64,000 nt of DNA from Salegentibacter mishustinae (GTDB lineage: Bacteria > Bacteroidota > Bacteroidia > Flavobacteriales > Flavobacteriaceae): positions 310,001 through 374,000 of the forward strand of contig NZ_LLKN01000002.1 of assembly GCF_002900095.1 (NCBI RefSeq), in the 5' to 3' direction. The notes under the pieces were generated by a model, which had not been told where the DNA came from, searched no databases, and saw only the letters and a list, made by a program, of their open reading frames with translations. Shown one piece after another: positions 45,439 to 53,087 of the stretch (positions are counted from its first letter, which is position 1; every line of letters starts with the position of its first letter). The translations under genes and the position numbers were made by a program.

Positions 45439-47496
45439 ATGATTCCACATAGTTCCACCAACCTTCGAAATAGAGTGAATAAATTGTATTTGCCAAAAAC
45501 AAAAGCTCTCTATCCACTATTCGAAGTTATTAGTAATTCTATTCATGCAATTCAGGAAAGGAAGAATGAAATTGGGGATGATTTTAATGGTGAAATAATC
45601 ATTAAATCAATTAGAAATGGGGATGAAGAAACTTTAAAACAAATTAGTGACATAGAAGAATATCCTATAAACTCTTTTGAAATTACAGATAATGGAATTG
45701 GACTAAATGATGCAAATTTGAAATCATTTGCGGAATTTGATTCTGAGAAAAAAGCAGAAATTGGAGGAAAAGGTGTTGGAAGGCTAATTTGCTTAAAGGC
45801 CTTTAGTAAACTTGTTATCGAAAGCACTTATAAGCAAAATGGTCATTATAAAACAAGAACTTTCAATTATAAGAAGTCAAAGAATGGATTTGATGATTAC
45901 AAGGATGAATTAGCTGAACATAGCAATTTAGGAACTCAAGCTTTGCTTTCTAGTTACGATAGGAAATACGAAAAGTTTGTTCCAAAAAGTTTAATGGAGA
46001 TTGCCCGCCAGATTGTAACACATTTTCAACTTTATTTTATTCAAGGTTTCGAGCCAACTATTATTATTAAAAACCAGGACGAAACGGAAATCAATCTGAC
46101 TAAGCTTTTTAATAGAGAATTTGAAAAAGAAATTCTCCAAGACTCATTCGAAATCTCAAATCAAACTTTCAAGATATTTATATCAAAATCTCATAAGGCT
46201 CAAAGTCATAAAATACATTATTGTGCTCATGAGAGAAATGTTAAAGATGAAGGATTGTCTAAACATTTGGAAGATTTAAAATATCGGATTCGAAATGAAG
46301 AATATGAAGAAGGGTTTTATTTTCAAGTTTTCGTAGTAGGTGATTATTTAAATAAAAATGTAAATGAGGCAAGAACAAGTTTCAATTTTTCCACCGATGA
46401 AGATGACGAAGAATTGGACTTTGAAGAAATAACTCTTTCCAAAATTAGAAAGTCTACCATCCAAAGTATAGAAAATTTACTAAGTGAATTTTTACAAAAA
46501 GTAAGAAAAGATAAACTTGATGGCTATTTCCCAATAATAAAAGAAGAGTTTCCTAACTATTCCAGCGTTATAAATTATAACATGGAGAAAGTAAAGAAAT
46601 TACCTTTAGGGTTAAGTAAACATGAATTAGACTTAAAACTTTACGAAATTGAGAGCGAATGGAAAATGGAGGTGAAAAAAGAGGGAATAGATTTAATAAG
46701 CAAAGAAAAAGATATTACCCAATTAGATGATTATAAAAAGTTATATGATAAATTTCTAACTGAATTCAATGAAATTGGACAATCTGATCTTGCAAGATAT
46801 ATTGTACATAGAAGATCGGTAATAGATTTACTTGAAAGATTAATTGAACTAAACCATGAAGATAAATTTGCTAATGAGGATATTGTTCATAGTTTGTTTT
46901 TCCCAATTAAAGAAACAAGTGACACTGTAAGTGCAGAAAAACAAAATCTCTGGTTACTTGATGAAAGGCTAACTTTTAATTCTCTACTCGCTTCTGACAA
47001 ATTATTCAAACAAGTAGAAGACCTAAATTCTGATTCTGCCAAAAGAATGGATTTAATAGTAAAACAAGGGGAAGTTTTTGAAAATGCTACTCTTTTTTCT
47101 GAAAACAAATATCCATTTGAGTCATTTACTATTGTAGAATTCAAAAGACCAGAAAGAGATGATTATAAACAAGGAGATCGCAAAAAAGATCCTGTAAAAC
47201 AAGTTAGAACCTACATTCAAGAAATCGTTTCTGGTAAGGAGAAGATCAAAGGAAAAAGAGTTGAAGCTAATAGAAATACTCCGTTCTATTGCTATATTGT
47301 CGCTGATAAAACTCCTTCCTTAGAAGAAATTATGGAATATGAAAGTTTTATTCCTACTCCAGATGGTTTAGGATACTTTAGATTCTATCAAACAACCAAC
47401 TCCACTGCCTATATTGAAGTTTTACCTTTCCAAAAGATTCTTAAAGATGCTAGAAAACGAAATAAGATTCTATTTGACAGTTTAAAGCTTAGTTAA
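45439..47496 (+). CDS. GHKL ATPase with C-terminal nuclease-like region (cassette 9)
   Basis: A 685-residue protein. The N-terminal HSP90/MutL-type ATPase has FEVISNSIHAI (N box, Glu29 and Asn33), ITDNGIGLN (G1, Asp84) and GGKGVGRL (G2, about 109-116). A long helical middle with acidic stretches follows. Near residues 560-620, FTIVEFKRPERDDY followed by VRTYIQEIVSG and FYCYIVAD looks like the E-x-K core of a PD-(D/E)xK nuclease. The domain pair and its cassette neighbours suggest phage defence. I do not recognise a named system. Confidence 0.75.
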   Translation: MIPHSSTNLRNRVNKLYLPKTKALYPLFEVISNSIHAIQERKNEIGDDFNGEIIIKSIRNGDEETLKQISDIEEYPINSFEITDNGIGLNDANLKSFAEFDSEKKAEIGGKGVGRLICLKAFSKLVIESTYKQNGHYKTRTFNYKKSKNGFDDYKDELAEHSNLGTQALLSSYDRKYEKFVPKSLMEIARQIVTHFQLYFIQGFEPTIIIKNQDETEINLTKLFNREFEKEILQDSFEISNQTFKIFISKSHKAQSHKIHYCAHERNVKDEGLSKHLEDLKYRIRNEEYEEGFYFQVFVVGDYLNKNVNEARTSFNFSTDEDDEELDFEEITLSKIRKSTIQSIENLLSEFLQKVRKDKLDGYFPIIKEEFPNYSSVINYNMEKVKKLPLGLSKHELDLKLYEIESEWKMEVKKEGIDLISKEKDITQLDDYKKLYDKFLTEFNEIGQSDLARYIVHRRSVIDLLERLIELNHEDKFANEDIVHSLFFPIKETSDTVSAEKQNLWLLDERLTFNSLLASDKLFKQVEDLNSDSAKRMDLIVKQGEVFENATLFSENKYPFESFTIVEFKRPERDDYKQGDRKKDPVKQVRTYIQEIVSGKEKIKGKRVEANRNTPFYCYIVADKTPSLEEIMEYESFIPTPDGLGYFRFYQTTNSTAYIEVLPFQKILKDARKRNKILFDSLKLS

Positions 47497-47514
47497 AGTA
47501 CTGGCCACAACAAC

Positions 47515-47636
47515 GGTTCATCGCCAATAAGCGGCAGCGTTAGTAAGAAAATAATTAACTTGACCAACAAACCAATACCAAGCCGACAAATTCGTGTCCC
47601 TAACTCCGCCAACTGGCGATAGCGAAACCATTATAA
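47515..47636 (+). repeat. attC-like repeat 9 (type III)
   Basis: Runs from CCACAAC to ATTATAA. The reverse complement of the cassette 9 end is GTTGTGGCCAGTAC, and its start reads GTGGCCAATAC after the 3-base loss. The right core has drifted from GTT to ATT. Confidence 0.75.
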
Positions 47637-47707
47637 ACAATGGCTCCCCAAAATTTCTTAATATTTGGCAAAAAAATATTAACTTCAAAAAGAAATTAAA
47701 TTGAAAA

Positions 47708-48343
47708 TTGAATAAATTAATCTATAAATCAAAATGGTTTTTATTCAGTGCACTGAGTATAATAGTTGGGCTTTATCCCATTATATACTTTATTATTGAT
47801 AGACATTTCGGTTTACTATCTTCTAAAGATCAAGAATTGCTAAATGATATCACTTGGAATTATGCTTTTTACGGTCATATAATTTTAGGAGGATTAGCTT
47901 TATTAATTGGTTGGACTCAATTTAGTTCTAGAATTCGTCGAAATAAGGTATCACTTCATAGAAACATTGGAAAGTTATATATAATAGCTGTTTTAATAAG
48001 CGGACTATGTGGATTTTATATAGCACAATTTGCTACTGGTGGAGTATCAAATGTGATAGGATTTTCCTTAAGCGCAATTATCTGGTTAACAACAACTTTT
48101 TTAGCATATCGTTCAATTAAAAATCGTAAAATTCAATTACACAAAGAATTTATGATTTACAGTTACGCAGTTTGTTTTTCCGCTGTTACATTAAGAATTT
48201 GGCTTCCAATTTTAATATTAATAACTGGAGAATTCATTTCTGCTTATCTTATCGTAGGTTGGTTAAGTTGGGTTCCTAATTTATTTGCAGCTTACTTTAT
48301 CATTCTACGAGAAAGAAAAAAACTTAATATTCAAAATGTCTAA
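47708..48343 (+). CDS. DUF2306 family membrane protein (cassette 10)
   Basis: A 211-residue integral membrane protein with about six helices. Family features include WNYAFYGHIILGGLALLIGW (first conserved His), LHRNIGKLY, and LHKEFMIYSYAVCFSAVTLR. DUF2306 proteins are common in Bacteroidota and uncharacterised. The true start may be the TTG given here or a nearby alternative. The cassette start is poorly conserved. Confidence 0.78.
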   Translation: MNKLIYKSKWFLFSALSIIVGLYPIIYFIIDRHFGLLSSKDQELLNDITWNYAFYGHIILGGLALLIGWTQFSSRIRRNKVSLHRNIGKLYIIAVLISGLCGFYIAQFATGGVSNVIGFSLSAIIWLTTTFLAYRSIKNRKIQLHKEFMIYSYAVCFSAVTLRIWLPILILITGEFISAYLIVGWLSWVPNLFAAYFIILRERKKLNIQNV

Positions 48344-48371
48344 GAACATATGAGTTTATATTCGCCACATT

Positions 48372-48497
48372 TTTTAACAACGGTTTACCGCCAATATCCG
48401 GTACCGTTAGTAAGAAAATAATTAACTTGACCAACAAATCAATACTAAACTGATACTCCGCGTCCCTTACTCTGCTAACTGGCGATAATCATTAAAT
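48372..48497 (+). repeat. attC-like repeat 10 (decayed type III)
   Basis: The 5' arm TTTAACAACGGTTTACCGCC and 3' arm TGCTAACTGGCGATAATC are recognisable but the GTT and complementary core bases have drifted (ATTAAAT at the right edge). It is the last repeat of the array. Confidence 0.6.
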
Positions 48498-48593
48498 GCA
48501 AGCGTTTTAGAAAAATATGGGCTACTATAAAGGAGATATACAAGGTTGATTCTTTGAAAATAAAAGCGAAATTGCAATTCATTCAACATAAAT

Positions 48594-49046
48594 TTGAATG
48601 ATTTTATGATTAAACCTGGTCTAAATATTATAAAAGAAATAGCACAAGAACTCGATTGTGGAAATGAGTGCTATTTTAATCAAAAAACTAACGAATTAAT
48701 CTGTCTTCCTAATGCAGACTTAATGGCGACAGCTGGTGAAGATTATTATAAAGAAATGTTTAGGGAAGATTTTAAAAAAATAGAATCACAGAAAAAAGAT
48801 TTGATAAAATTTGAAGTTCTAGAAAGTTTTGAATCATTTAAAATAATGGAGGATTTCAAAAATCAGGTCGAGGATGATAAATTCGAGAGAGATTTAGAGC
48901 GAGCTTTGAATAGGAGGAAACCTTTTCAAAATTTCAAAAATTTAATTGACAATTCGGATTATCGAGAAAAATGGTTCCAGTTTAAACAAAAGGAGATTGA
49001 AAAAATAGTTATAAAAAATATAGAACGTAATAACACCGGCATATAA
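48594..49046 (+). CDS. UPF0158-like protein (last cassette, no closing repeat)
   Basis: A 150-residue protein. IKEIAQELDCGNECYFNQKT and NELICLPNADLM resemble the start of UPF0158 proteins, and a C-terminal YREKWFQFKQKEIEKI also fits. Function is unknown. It follows the decayed repeat but no repeat follows it, so the cassette's 3' end is lost or it belongs to the island backbone. Confidence 0.6.
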   Translation: MNDFMIKPGLNIIKEIAQELDCGNECYFNQKTNELICLPNADLMATAGEDYYKEMFREDFKKIESQKKDLIKFEVLESFESFKIMEDFKNQVEDDKFERDLERALNRRKPFQNFKNLIDNSDYREKWFQFKQKEIEKIVIKNIERNNTGI

Positions 49047-49253
49047 ATAGGATTTAACTAACATTTCAATAAATAGTTTGCTTCTCTCTAAACTCAAACC
49101 TTTTAATGCTTTCAACTCTTCAAAGAGGTTTTTTCATAGTTTAAGAATAAGATCATTTGTTAATATTAAGTTAAAGGTGTCAAATTAGGAGACACTCTAA
49201 AACAATCTATTCTAAACCCATTATAATTCCAGGCTACAAGAGATTCTAAGCAC
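49047..49253. other. gene-free right end of the island
   Basis: No gene is seen. GGTGTCAAATTAGGAGACAC (49166-49187 area) is an imperfect inverted repeat close to the right att. The reverse complement shares GTGTCTC with sequence near the left end (about 11968), possibly recombinase arm sites. Confidence 0.4.
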
Positions 49254-49270
49254 TCCCGCCTCGAGCACTT
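49254..49270 (+). repeat. attR-like direct repeat of the tRNA-Leu end
   Basis: tcccgcctcgagcactt, 16 of 17 positions identical to 11850-11866. It is followed at once by a terminator, as expected if it is the displaced original 3' end of the tRNA gene. Confidence 0.85.
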
Positions 49271-49308
49271 AAATCCCTGGAAATCAAAAGATTTTCAGGG
49301 ATTTTTTT
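49271..49308 (+). terminator. terminator after attR (original tRNA-Leu terminator)
   Basis: Arms AAATCCCTGGAAATC and GATTTTCAGGGATTT (one mismatch) followed by T7. Its position right behind the tRNA-end remnant suggests it once terminated the tRNA transcript. Confidence 0.85.
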
Positions 49309-49511
49309 ATTAAAAAGTTTCCCGAAAAATGAAACTTTTTACCTCCCTCACGCTCCCCTTTGCTGAATGTAATTTTCTAAATTAAAAATCATCAATGGCC
49401 TGGACCATCAGATCCGTAAATTTGAAGCAATTGAAAAAATTACTGTAACAAATACAAAAAAATCATACCAACAGATAATATTTATTTTTATCAATCTAAA
49501 ATAGCAATCTG

Positions 49512-50813
49512 ATGCCCAATAAAATCATCCTGTCGCTAATTTTTGTAGCCACAGTTTTACTGTCTTCCTGCCAAAAAGAAGACAATGTTCCACAAACCGA
49601 TTATTCCATAGAGTCCAATGATTATTTCCAAGTTATCAGCAATTATCCCAATGGCTGGATCAAAGAGGCAAAACATGAGGACTTCCAAGGATATCCTGAT
49701 GAGGAGTTCGAATATTATGAGAACGGAAACTTAAAATCGGCCAAAATATATTCCAGTACATATAAGCATTATTTATATATGGAAGTGAGCCGGAGTGAGG
49801 ACAATAAGCCGCTCTGGTCCAAGTATTACACCCGGGAAGGAGATCTTTGGTTTGAGACCGAATATGAGAATGGTTTGGCCTCACAGAAAAAAGTTTACAG
49901 CGAGAAAGGCACTTCAGTTTATAGTTATGAAAATGGCGACCTGATTTCCGTAGATTTTACCAGGGCCGATAATAGCGGGACAAGCTCTACTGTTTTCGAT
50001 AAAACTGCAGGAACCAGGACCGTTACGATTAAAAAAGATGGCGAGACCATTCTGGAAGAAGTGTATCCTTACACCGAAAGTACAGGCGCTACAATCCTAA
50101 CAAACAACCAGGTTCCGTTAGCTACTCCCTTTTCTAATACCGAAGGGAACTATCGTCAGTTAAATGAATCATTCTCTACCAGCCCTATCTGGAAGCACGA
50201 TGCAGATCCCATCGAAGAGGTAAATCCTTTTCGTTACTTTTTCGACCCTTTTCACGATCATTCAATCTTTGCTACTAAATTCGCAGTCAATACAGAACTG
50301 TACCAATCCATTATTGAACAGTATCCTGTTACCGAAGACGAAGTACTTGTTTTAAATCACAAATATAAAGAGGGTAAAAGTAGCTTCCTTCCTCCTTCTG
50401 AAGAGAGACGATCCCTTACTGAAGAAATGGAACAGGATCCTTCCCTTTTCGAATTGAAATACGGAAATGAATATGCAGAAGAAGTATATTACGGAAAAAT
50501 TATCTTTATGATAGGAGCATTACGTAATATGCCCACAGATGATAAAGCAACTAAGGAAATAAAAAAATTAGCCCATAAGAAAATGGATTTCATCCTGGAT
50601 GGAAAAGATCAGTTAACTGCCGAAGAACAGGAAATATTAGATAAAGTATGGTTTGAAGTAAAGTTTTTCTCTACCCTGAAATCTCATCGTAATGGAATTG
50701 TTTTAAATAACAATAACGACTTTAATGCGGTTATCCAGGAATATCAGGATTCAGAGTCTTCGATCATTCAACTGGAGTATGCAGCATTTGAACATATGTA
50801 TTCTGAAAATTAA
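49512..50813 (+). CDS. lipoprotein with YwqK-like repeats
   Basis: A 433-residue lipoprotein (signal to LLSSC, Cys about 20). The first third carries YwqK/MORN-like short repeats: EFEYYENGNLKSAKIYSS, LWFETEYENGLASQKKVYSE and SVYSYENGDLISVDF. The remainder (about 190-433) is an acidic region without a recognised domain. A strong terminator follows. Role unknown, probably at the cell surface or in the periplasm. Confidence 0.75.
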   Translation: MPNKIILSLIFVATVLLSSCQKEDNVPQTDYSIESNDYFQVISNYPNGWIKEAKHEDFQGYPDEEFEYYENGNLKSAKIYSSTYKHYLYMEVSRSEDNKPLWSKYYTREGDLWFETEYENGLASQKKVYSEKGTSVYSYENGDLISVDFTRADNSGTSSTVFDKTAGTRTVTIKKDGETILEEVYPYTESTGATILTNNQVPLATPFSNTEGNYRQLNESFSTSPIWKHDADPIEEVNPFRYFFDPFHDHSIFATKFAVNTELYQSIIEQYPVTEDEVLVLNHKYKEGKSSFLPPSEERRSLTEEMEQDPSLFELKYGNEYAEEVYYGKIIFMIGALRNMPTDDKATKEIKKLAHKKMDFILDGKDQLTAEEQEILDKVWFEVKFFSTLKSHRNGIVLNNNNDFNAVIQEYQDSESSIIQLEYAAFEHMYSEN

Positions 50814-50833
50814 AAATACATAGTTACAAGTAG

Positions 50834-50866
50834 AAAAAGTCACCTCTTAAAAAAGGTGACTTTTTT
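50834..50866 (+). terminator. terminator after the YwqK-like lipoprotein gene
   Basis: Arms AAAAAGTCACCT and AGGTGACTTTTTT enclose a short loop, and the descending arm runs into the T tract. Confidence 0.9.
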
Positions 50867-50942
50867 GTTTTAGCACAGACTTTAAAGGTTTGTAAAAACT
50901 ATAACTATTGCGAATATTCGGTAAAGGTTTTCTCACAACCTC

Positions 50943-51527
50943 TTATCCAGCCTGTCGCTCCAGCGCTAAATAATGAGTAGTATTTTCAGTGATTAATGGA
51001 ATCACACTAATCTCACATTTGTAAGGGGTCTGGTCCTTTTTGTAGTTAACCAAAACTTCTGTAAAAGGCTCTTCACGGGAGAGTTTTTGTCTTATTCGCT
51101 CTAAAACTGCTTTATCGGTTTCTTTTCCCTGTAAAAAATGCGGAGTTTTATTTACAGCGAACCTACTACTGTATCCAGTCATTTCGCTGAAACCTTCACT
51201 CACCCATTCTATCTTCGCTTCTTTATTAGTGAGTACTAAGGCATCAAAGGTTTTATCCTTAAATACAGCATCAATATCGTTTTTCCATTTAAACTTCTTC
51301 GCCAATTCCTTGAAGGAATTAATAGTATTCTGCTGCCGTAGAAAAGCCAATTGCCTTGCATAATAATCGTTATAAATATCCCAGCTACGAAGAGGCATCA
51401 GTTTGATTTCAGAAACCCTTATATCATCTTCAATTTCTCGATACTCTTCCATACTTAAAGAGGAAAGATAAATATCCAGAGATTGCATGTTCATTAAATT
51501 CTTCTTCATAATTTTTTCTTTTAGCAA
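50943..51527 (-). CDS. PAS-domain protein, LOV-like without the photoactive Cys
   Basis: A 194-residue protein. The C-terminal half (about 85-190) is a PAS fold: ALVLTNKEAKIEWVSEGFSE, MTGYSS, then TPHFLQGKETD, FTEVLVNYKKDQTPYKCEIS and VIPLI. The last motifs closely follow the LOV pattern N-C-R-F-L-Q-G, but the cysteine position reads T-P-H. The N-terminal part is helical. No output domain is present, so it may signal by binding a partner. An N-terminal alternative start at MKKNLMNMQS is possible. Confidence 0.8.
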   Translation of the reverse strand: MLKEKIMKKNLMNMQSLDIYLSSLSMEEYREIEDDIRVSEIKLMPLRSWDIYNDYYARQLAFLRQQNTINSFKELAKKFKWKNDIDAVFKDKTFDALVLTNKEAKIEWVSEGFSEMTGYSSRFAVNKTPHFLQGKETDKAVLERIRQKLSREEPFTEVLVNYKKDQTPYKCEISVIPLITENTTHYLALERQAG

Positions 51528-51902
51528 TAAACCGGTTACAATTCCGGATGGCTTAATTTTATTAAAAACAAAATCAGCCCCAGAAAGGCATTAAAAATTA
51601 ACCTAACAGGCAAAACTAACTAAAATCACGTTCAACATCGATTAAACCAACGTTAATGTTTGATTTTTTACAAAAAAAGTTAGACGTTGCATAAAGAAAA
51701 TTGGGTTTTTATGGATGATTGCGAATCAAAATGTATCTACTCATATTTAAAATTCAGCCTGAACATAAGCAGGAGAGTCCTTAATTTATTCTTGAAATTT
51801 CCTTGAAAAATATCTCTTTAGCAGGGCAAAAGGGAGCGCTCTAAAAGCCTTTGCAATTTTCTGAATAAGTTGTACTTTCGGGTTTTTCTAATAATTTTTT
51901 AT
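51528..51902. other. intergenic region between the PAS and HupE-like genes
   Basis: No gene is visible. It should hold promoters for the two divergent genes. TACTTTCG near 51873 is a near match to TAnnTTTG upstream of the HupE-like gene. Confidence 0.4.
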
Positions 51903-52493
51903 ATGTCTCAATTCTGGCTGTACTTTAGATTAGGTCTCGAACACGTTCTGGACTGGCAGGCTTACGACCATATTTTGTTTCTAATCGTTCTGGTTACCGC
52001 CTACACTTTTAGCAGCTGGAAACGAATTCTTTGGTTGGTGACTTTATTTACTATTGGCCATACCCTGGCTTTATTCCTTTCTGTTTATGGAATTGTTAAA
52101 GTAGATTCGGCCTGGGTAGAATTGCTAATTCCTGTTACAATAATTCTTACAGCTTTGTATAATATTATAACCGCCAGCAAGAAAGAACGTAACAAAAACC
52201 ATAATCCGCTGTATTTTACTACGGTATTTTTCGGTTTAATACACGGTCTTGGGTTTTCTACCTATTTTAAGATGGTTGCAGCAAATACCGAAAGTAAATT
52301 TTTACCGCTTCTGGAATTTGCTTTGGGAATAGAAACCGCACAGGTTATTGTAGTAATTGCTGTAATTATTCTTGGTTTTATTGCTCAAAACATCTTTTCG
52401 GTTTCTAAAAGAGACTGGATATTAGTAAGTTCAGCAATAGTTATTGGTATTATTTTACCAATTCTTCAGGAAAATTTTCAGGCTATTTTTTAA
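51903..52493 (+). CDS. HupE/UreJ-like membrane protein
   Basis: From the ATG at 51903 (196 aa; a start at 51870 would add eleven odd residues). Six or so hydrophobic helices, with LGLEHVLDWQAYDHILFLIV near the N-terminus and GLIHGLGFSTYFKM in the middle. These His-rich segments are typical of HupE/UreJ-type proteins that may carry nickel or cobalt. In Bacteroidota they often lack nearby hydrogenase or urease genes, as here. Confidence 0.85.
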   Translation: MSQFWLYFRLGLEHVLDWQAYDHILFLIVLVTAYTFSSWKRILWLVTLFTIGHTLALFLSVYGIVKVDSAWVELLIPVTIILTALYNIITASKKERNKNHNPLYFTTVFFGLIHGLGFSTYFKMVAANTESKFLPLLEFALGIETAQVIVVIAVIILGFIAQNIFSVSKRDWILVSSAIVIGIILPILQENFQAIF

Positions 52494-52517
52494 ATTAGGG
52501 AATTAATTTAAAAACTT

Positions 52518-52624
52518 CTGAGCAAGCTCACGAAGCATTGTTATTGGAAAATAAAATATCATCTGATTTCGAGGCATCCCGATGCTTCGAGATGGAGTAT
52601 TTAATCTTGATTATCAAGTAAAAA
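52518..52624 (+). repeat. intergenic repeat, copy 1
   Basis: Shares GAGCAAG, GATGCTTC and TTGATTATCAAGTAAAA-type sequence with 60376-60476. Contains an inverted repeat CGAGGCATC/GATGCTTCG. Confidence 0.6.
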
Positions 52625-52655
52625 ATCACATCTGCAAAGCCGGAAAATAGCGCTC

Positions 52656-53087
52656 ATGGATAAGAAAAAACAATTAAAATACGATAAAGCTTATTTGAGA
52701 ATTGCTCGTGAATGGAGTAAATTATCACAATGTAAAAGGAAGCAGGTTGGCGCAGTTATTGTGAAAGATAGAATGATAATTTCTGATGGTTTTAACGGCA
52801 CCCCTACAGGTTTTGAAAATTATTGTGAAGATGACGAAGGCTACACTAAATGGTATGTGCTACACGCTGAAGCCAATGCTATTTTAAAAGTTGCAGGCTC
52901 TACCCAATCCTGTAATGGCGCCACGCTATATATCACAATGTCTCCCTGTAAGGAATGCAGTAAATTAATTCACCAGGCAGGAATAACCAGGCTTGTTTAT
53001 CATATTGATTACAAAGATAATTCGGGACTCGAATTTCTTGAAAAGGCCGGAGTAGAACTTGAAATGATAAAGGATTTAGAAGATTGA
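52656..53087 (+). CDS. dCMP deaminase family protein
   Basis: A 143-residue zinc deaminase that converts dCMP to dUMP for dTTP synthesis. Zinc ligands are in VLHAEANAIL (His, catalytic Glu) and TMSPCKECSKLI (two Cys). SKLSQCKRKQVGAVIVKDRM and GFNGTPTGFENYCED are typical of the dCMP deaminase group. It overlaps the S41 protease start by a few bases. Confidence 0.92.
   Translation: MDKKKQLKYDKAYLRIAREWSKLSQCKRKQVGAVIVKDRMIISDGFNGTPTGFENYCEDDEGYTKWYVLHAEANAILKVAGSTQSCNGATLYITMSPCKECSKLIHQAGITRLVYHIDYKDNSGLEFLEKAGVELEMIKDLED

Larger units (their letters stand above)
33712..48497 (+). mobile_element. integron-like gene cassette array without adjacent integrase
   Basis: Twelve plus-strand genes in eleven units are separated by palindromes of about 122-136 bp. 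Each unit starts GTTGnnnnn and ends with the reverse complement of its own start, and the match usually continues to 13-17 positions around a fixed two-base mismatch. Cassette starts are 33712, 34425, 35142, 36332, 37422, 40372, 42559, 44616, 45405, 47630 and about 48491. Two IS110 elements interrupt it. The single orientation, one gene (once two) per unit, repeat-at-3'-end layout and cassette-specific complementary ends match integron cassettes. The repeat sequence itself is not a classical attC that I recognise. Confidence 0.75.
11850..49270. mobile_element. tRNA-Leu-integrated genomic island (about 37.4 kb)
   Basis: It is bounded by the 17-bp near-identical repeat of the tRNA-Leu end. The tyrosine recombinase gene starts about 240 bases inside the left end. 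Content is accessory (SusCD locus, dCas12f-sigma operon, cassette array, IS110 copies), and much of it, above all 33-49 kb, is visibly more AT-rich than the flanks. No relaxase, conjugation or phage structural genes are seen, so it is an integrative element without visible transfer functions, or a degraded one. Sequence outside the repeats resumes as ordinary chromosome. Confidence 0.8.

Noticed and set aside
34299-48497. Repeats at regular gene intervals considered as a CRISPR array or as REP/BIME elements
   Set aside because: Units are about 122-136 bp, separated by whole genes of very different length, with ends that covary with the enclosed gene segment. Neither CRISPR nor REP elements behave this way.
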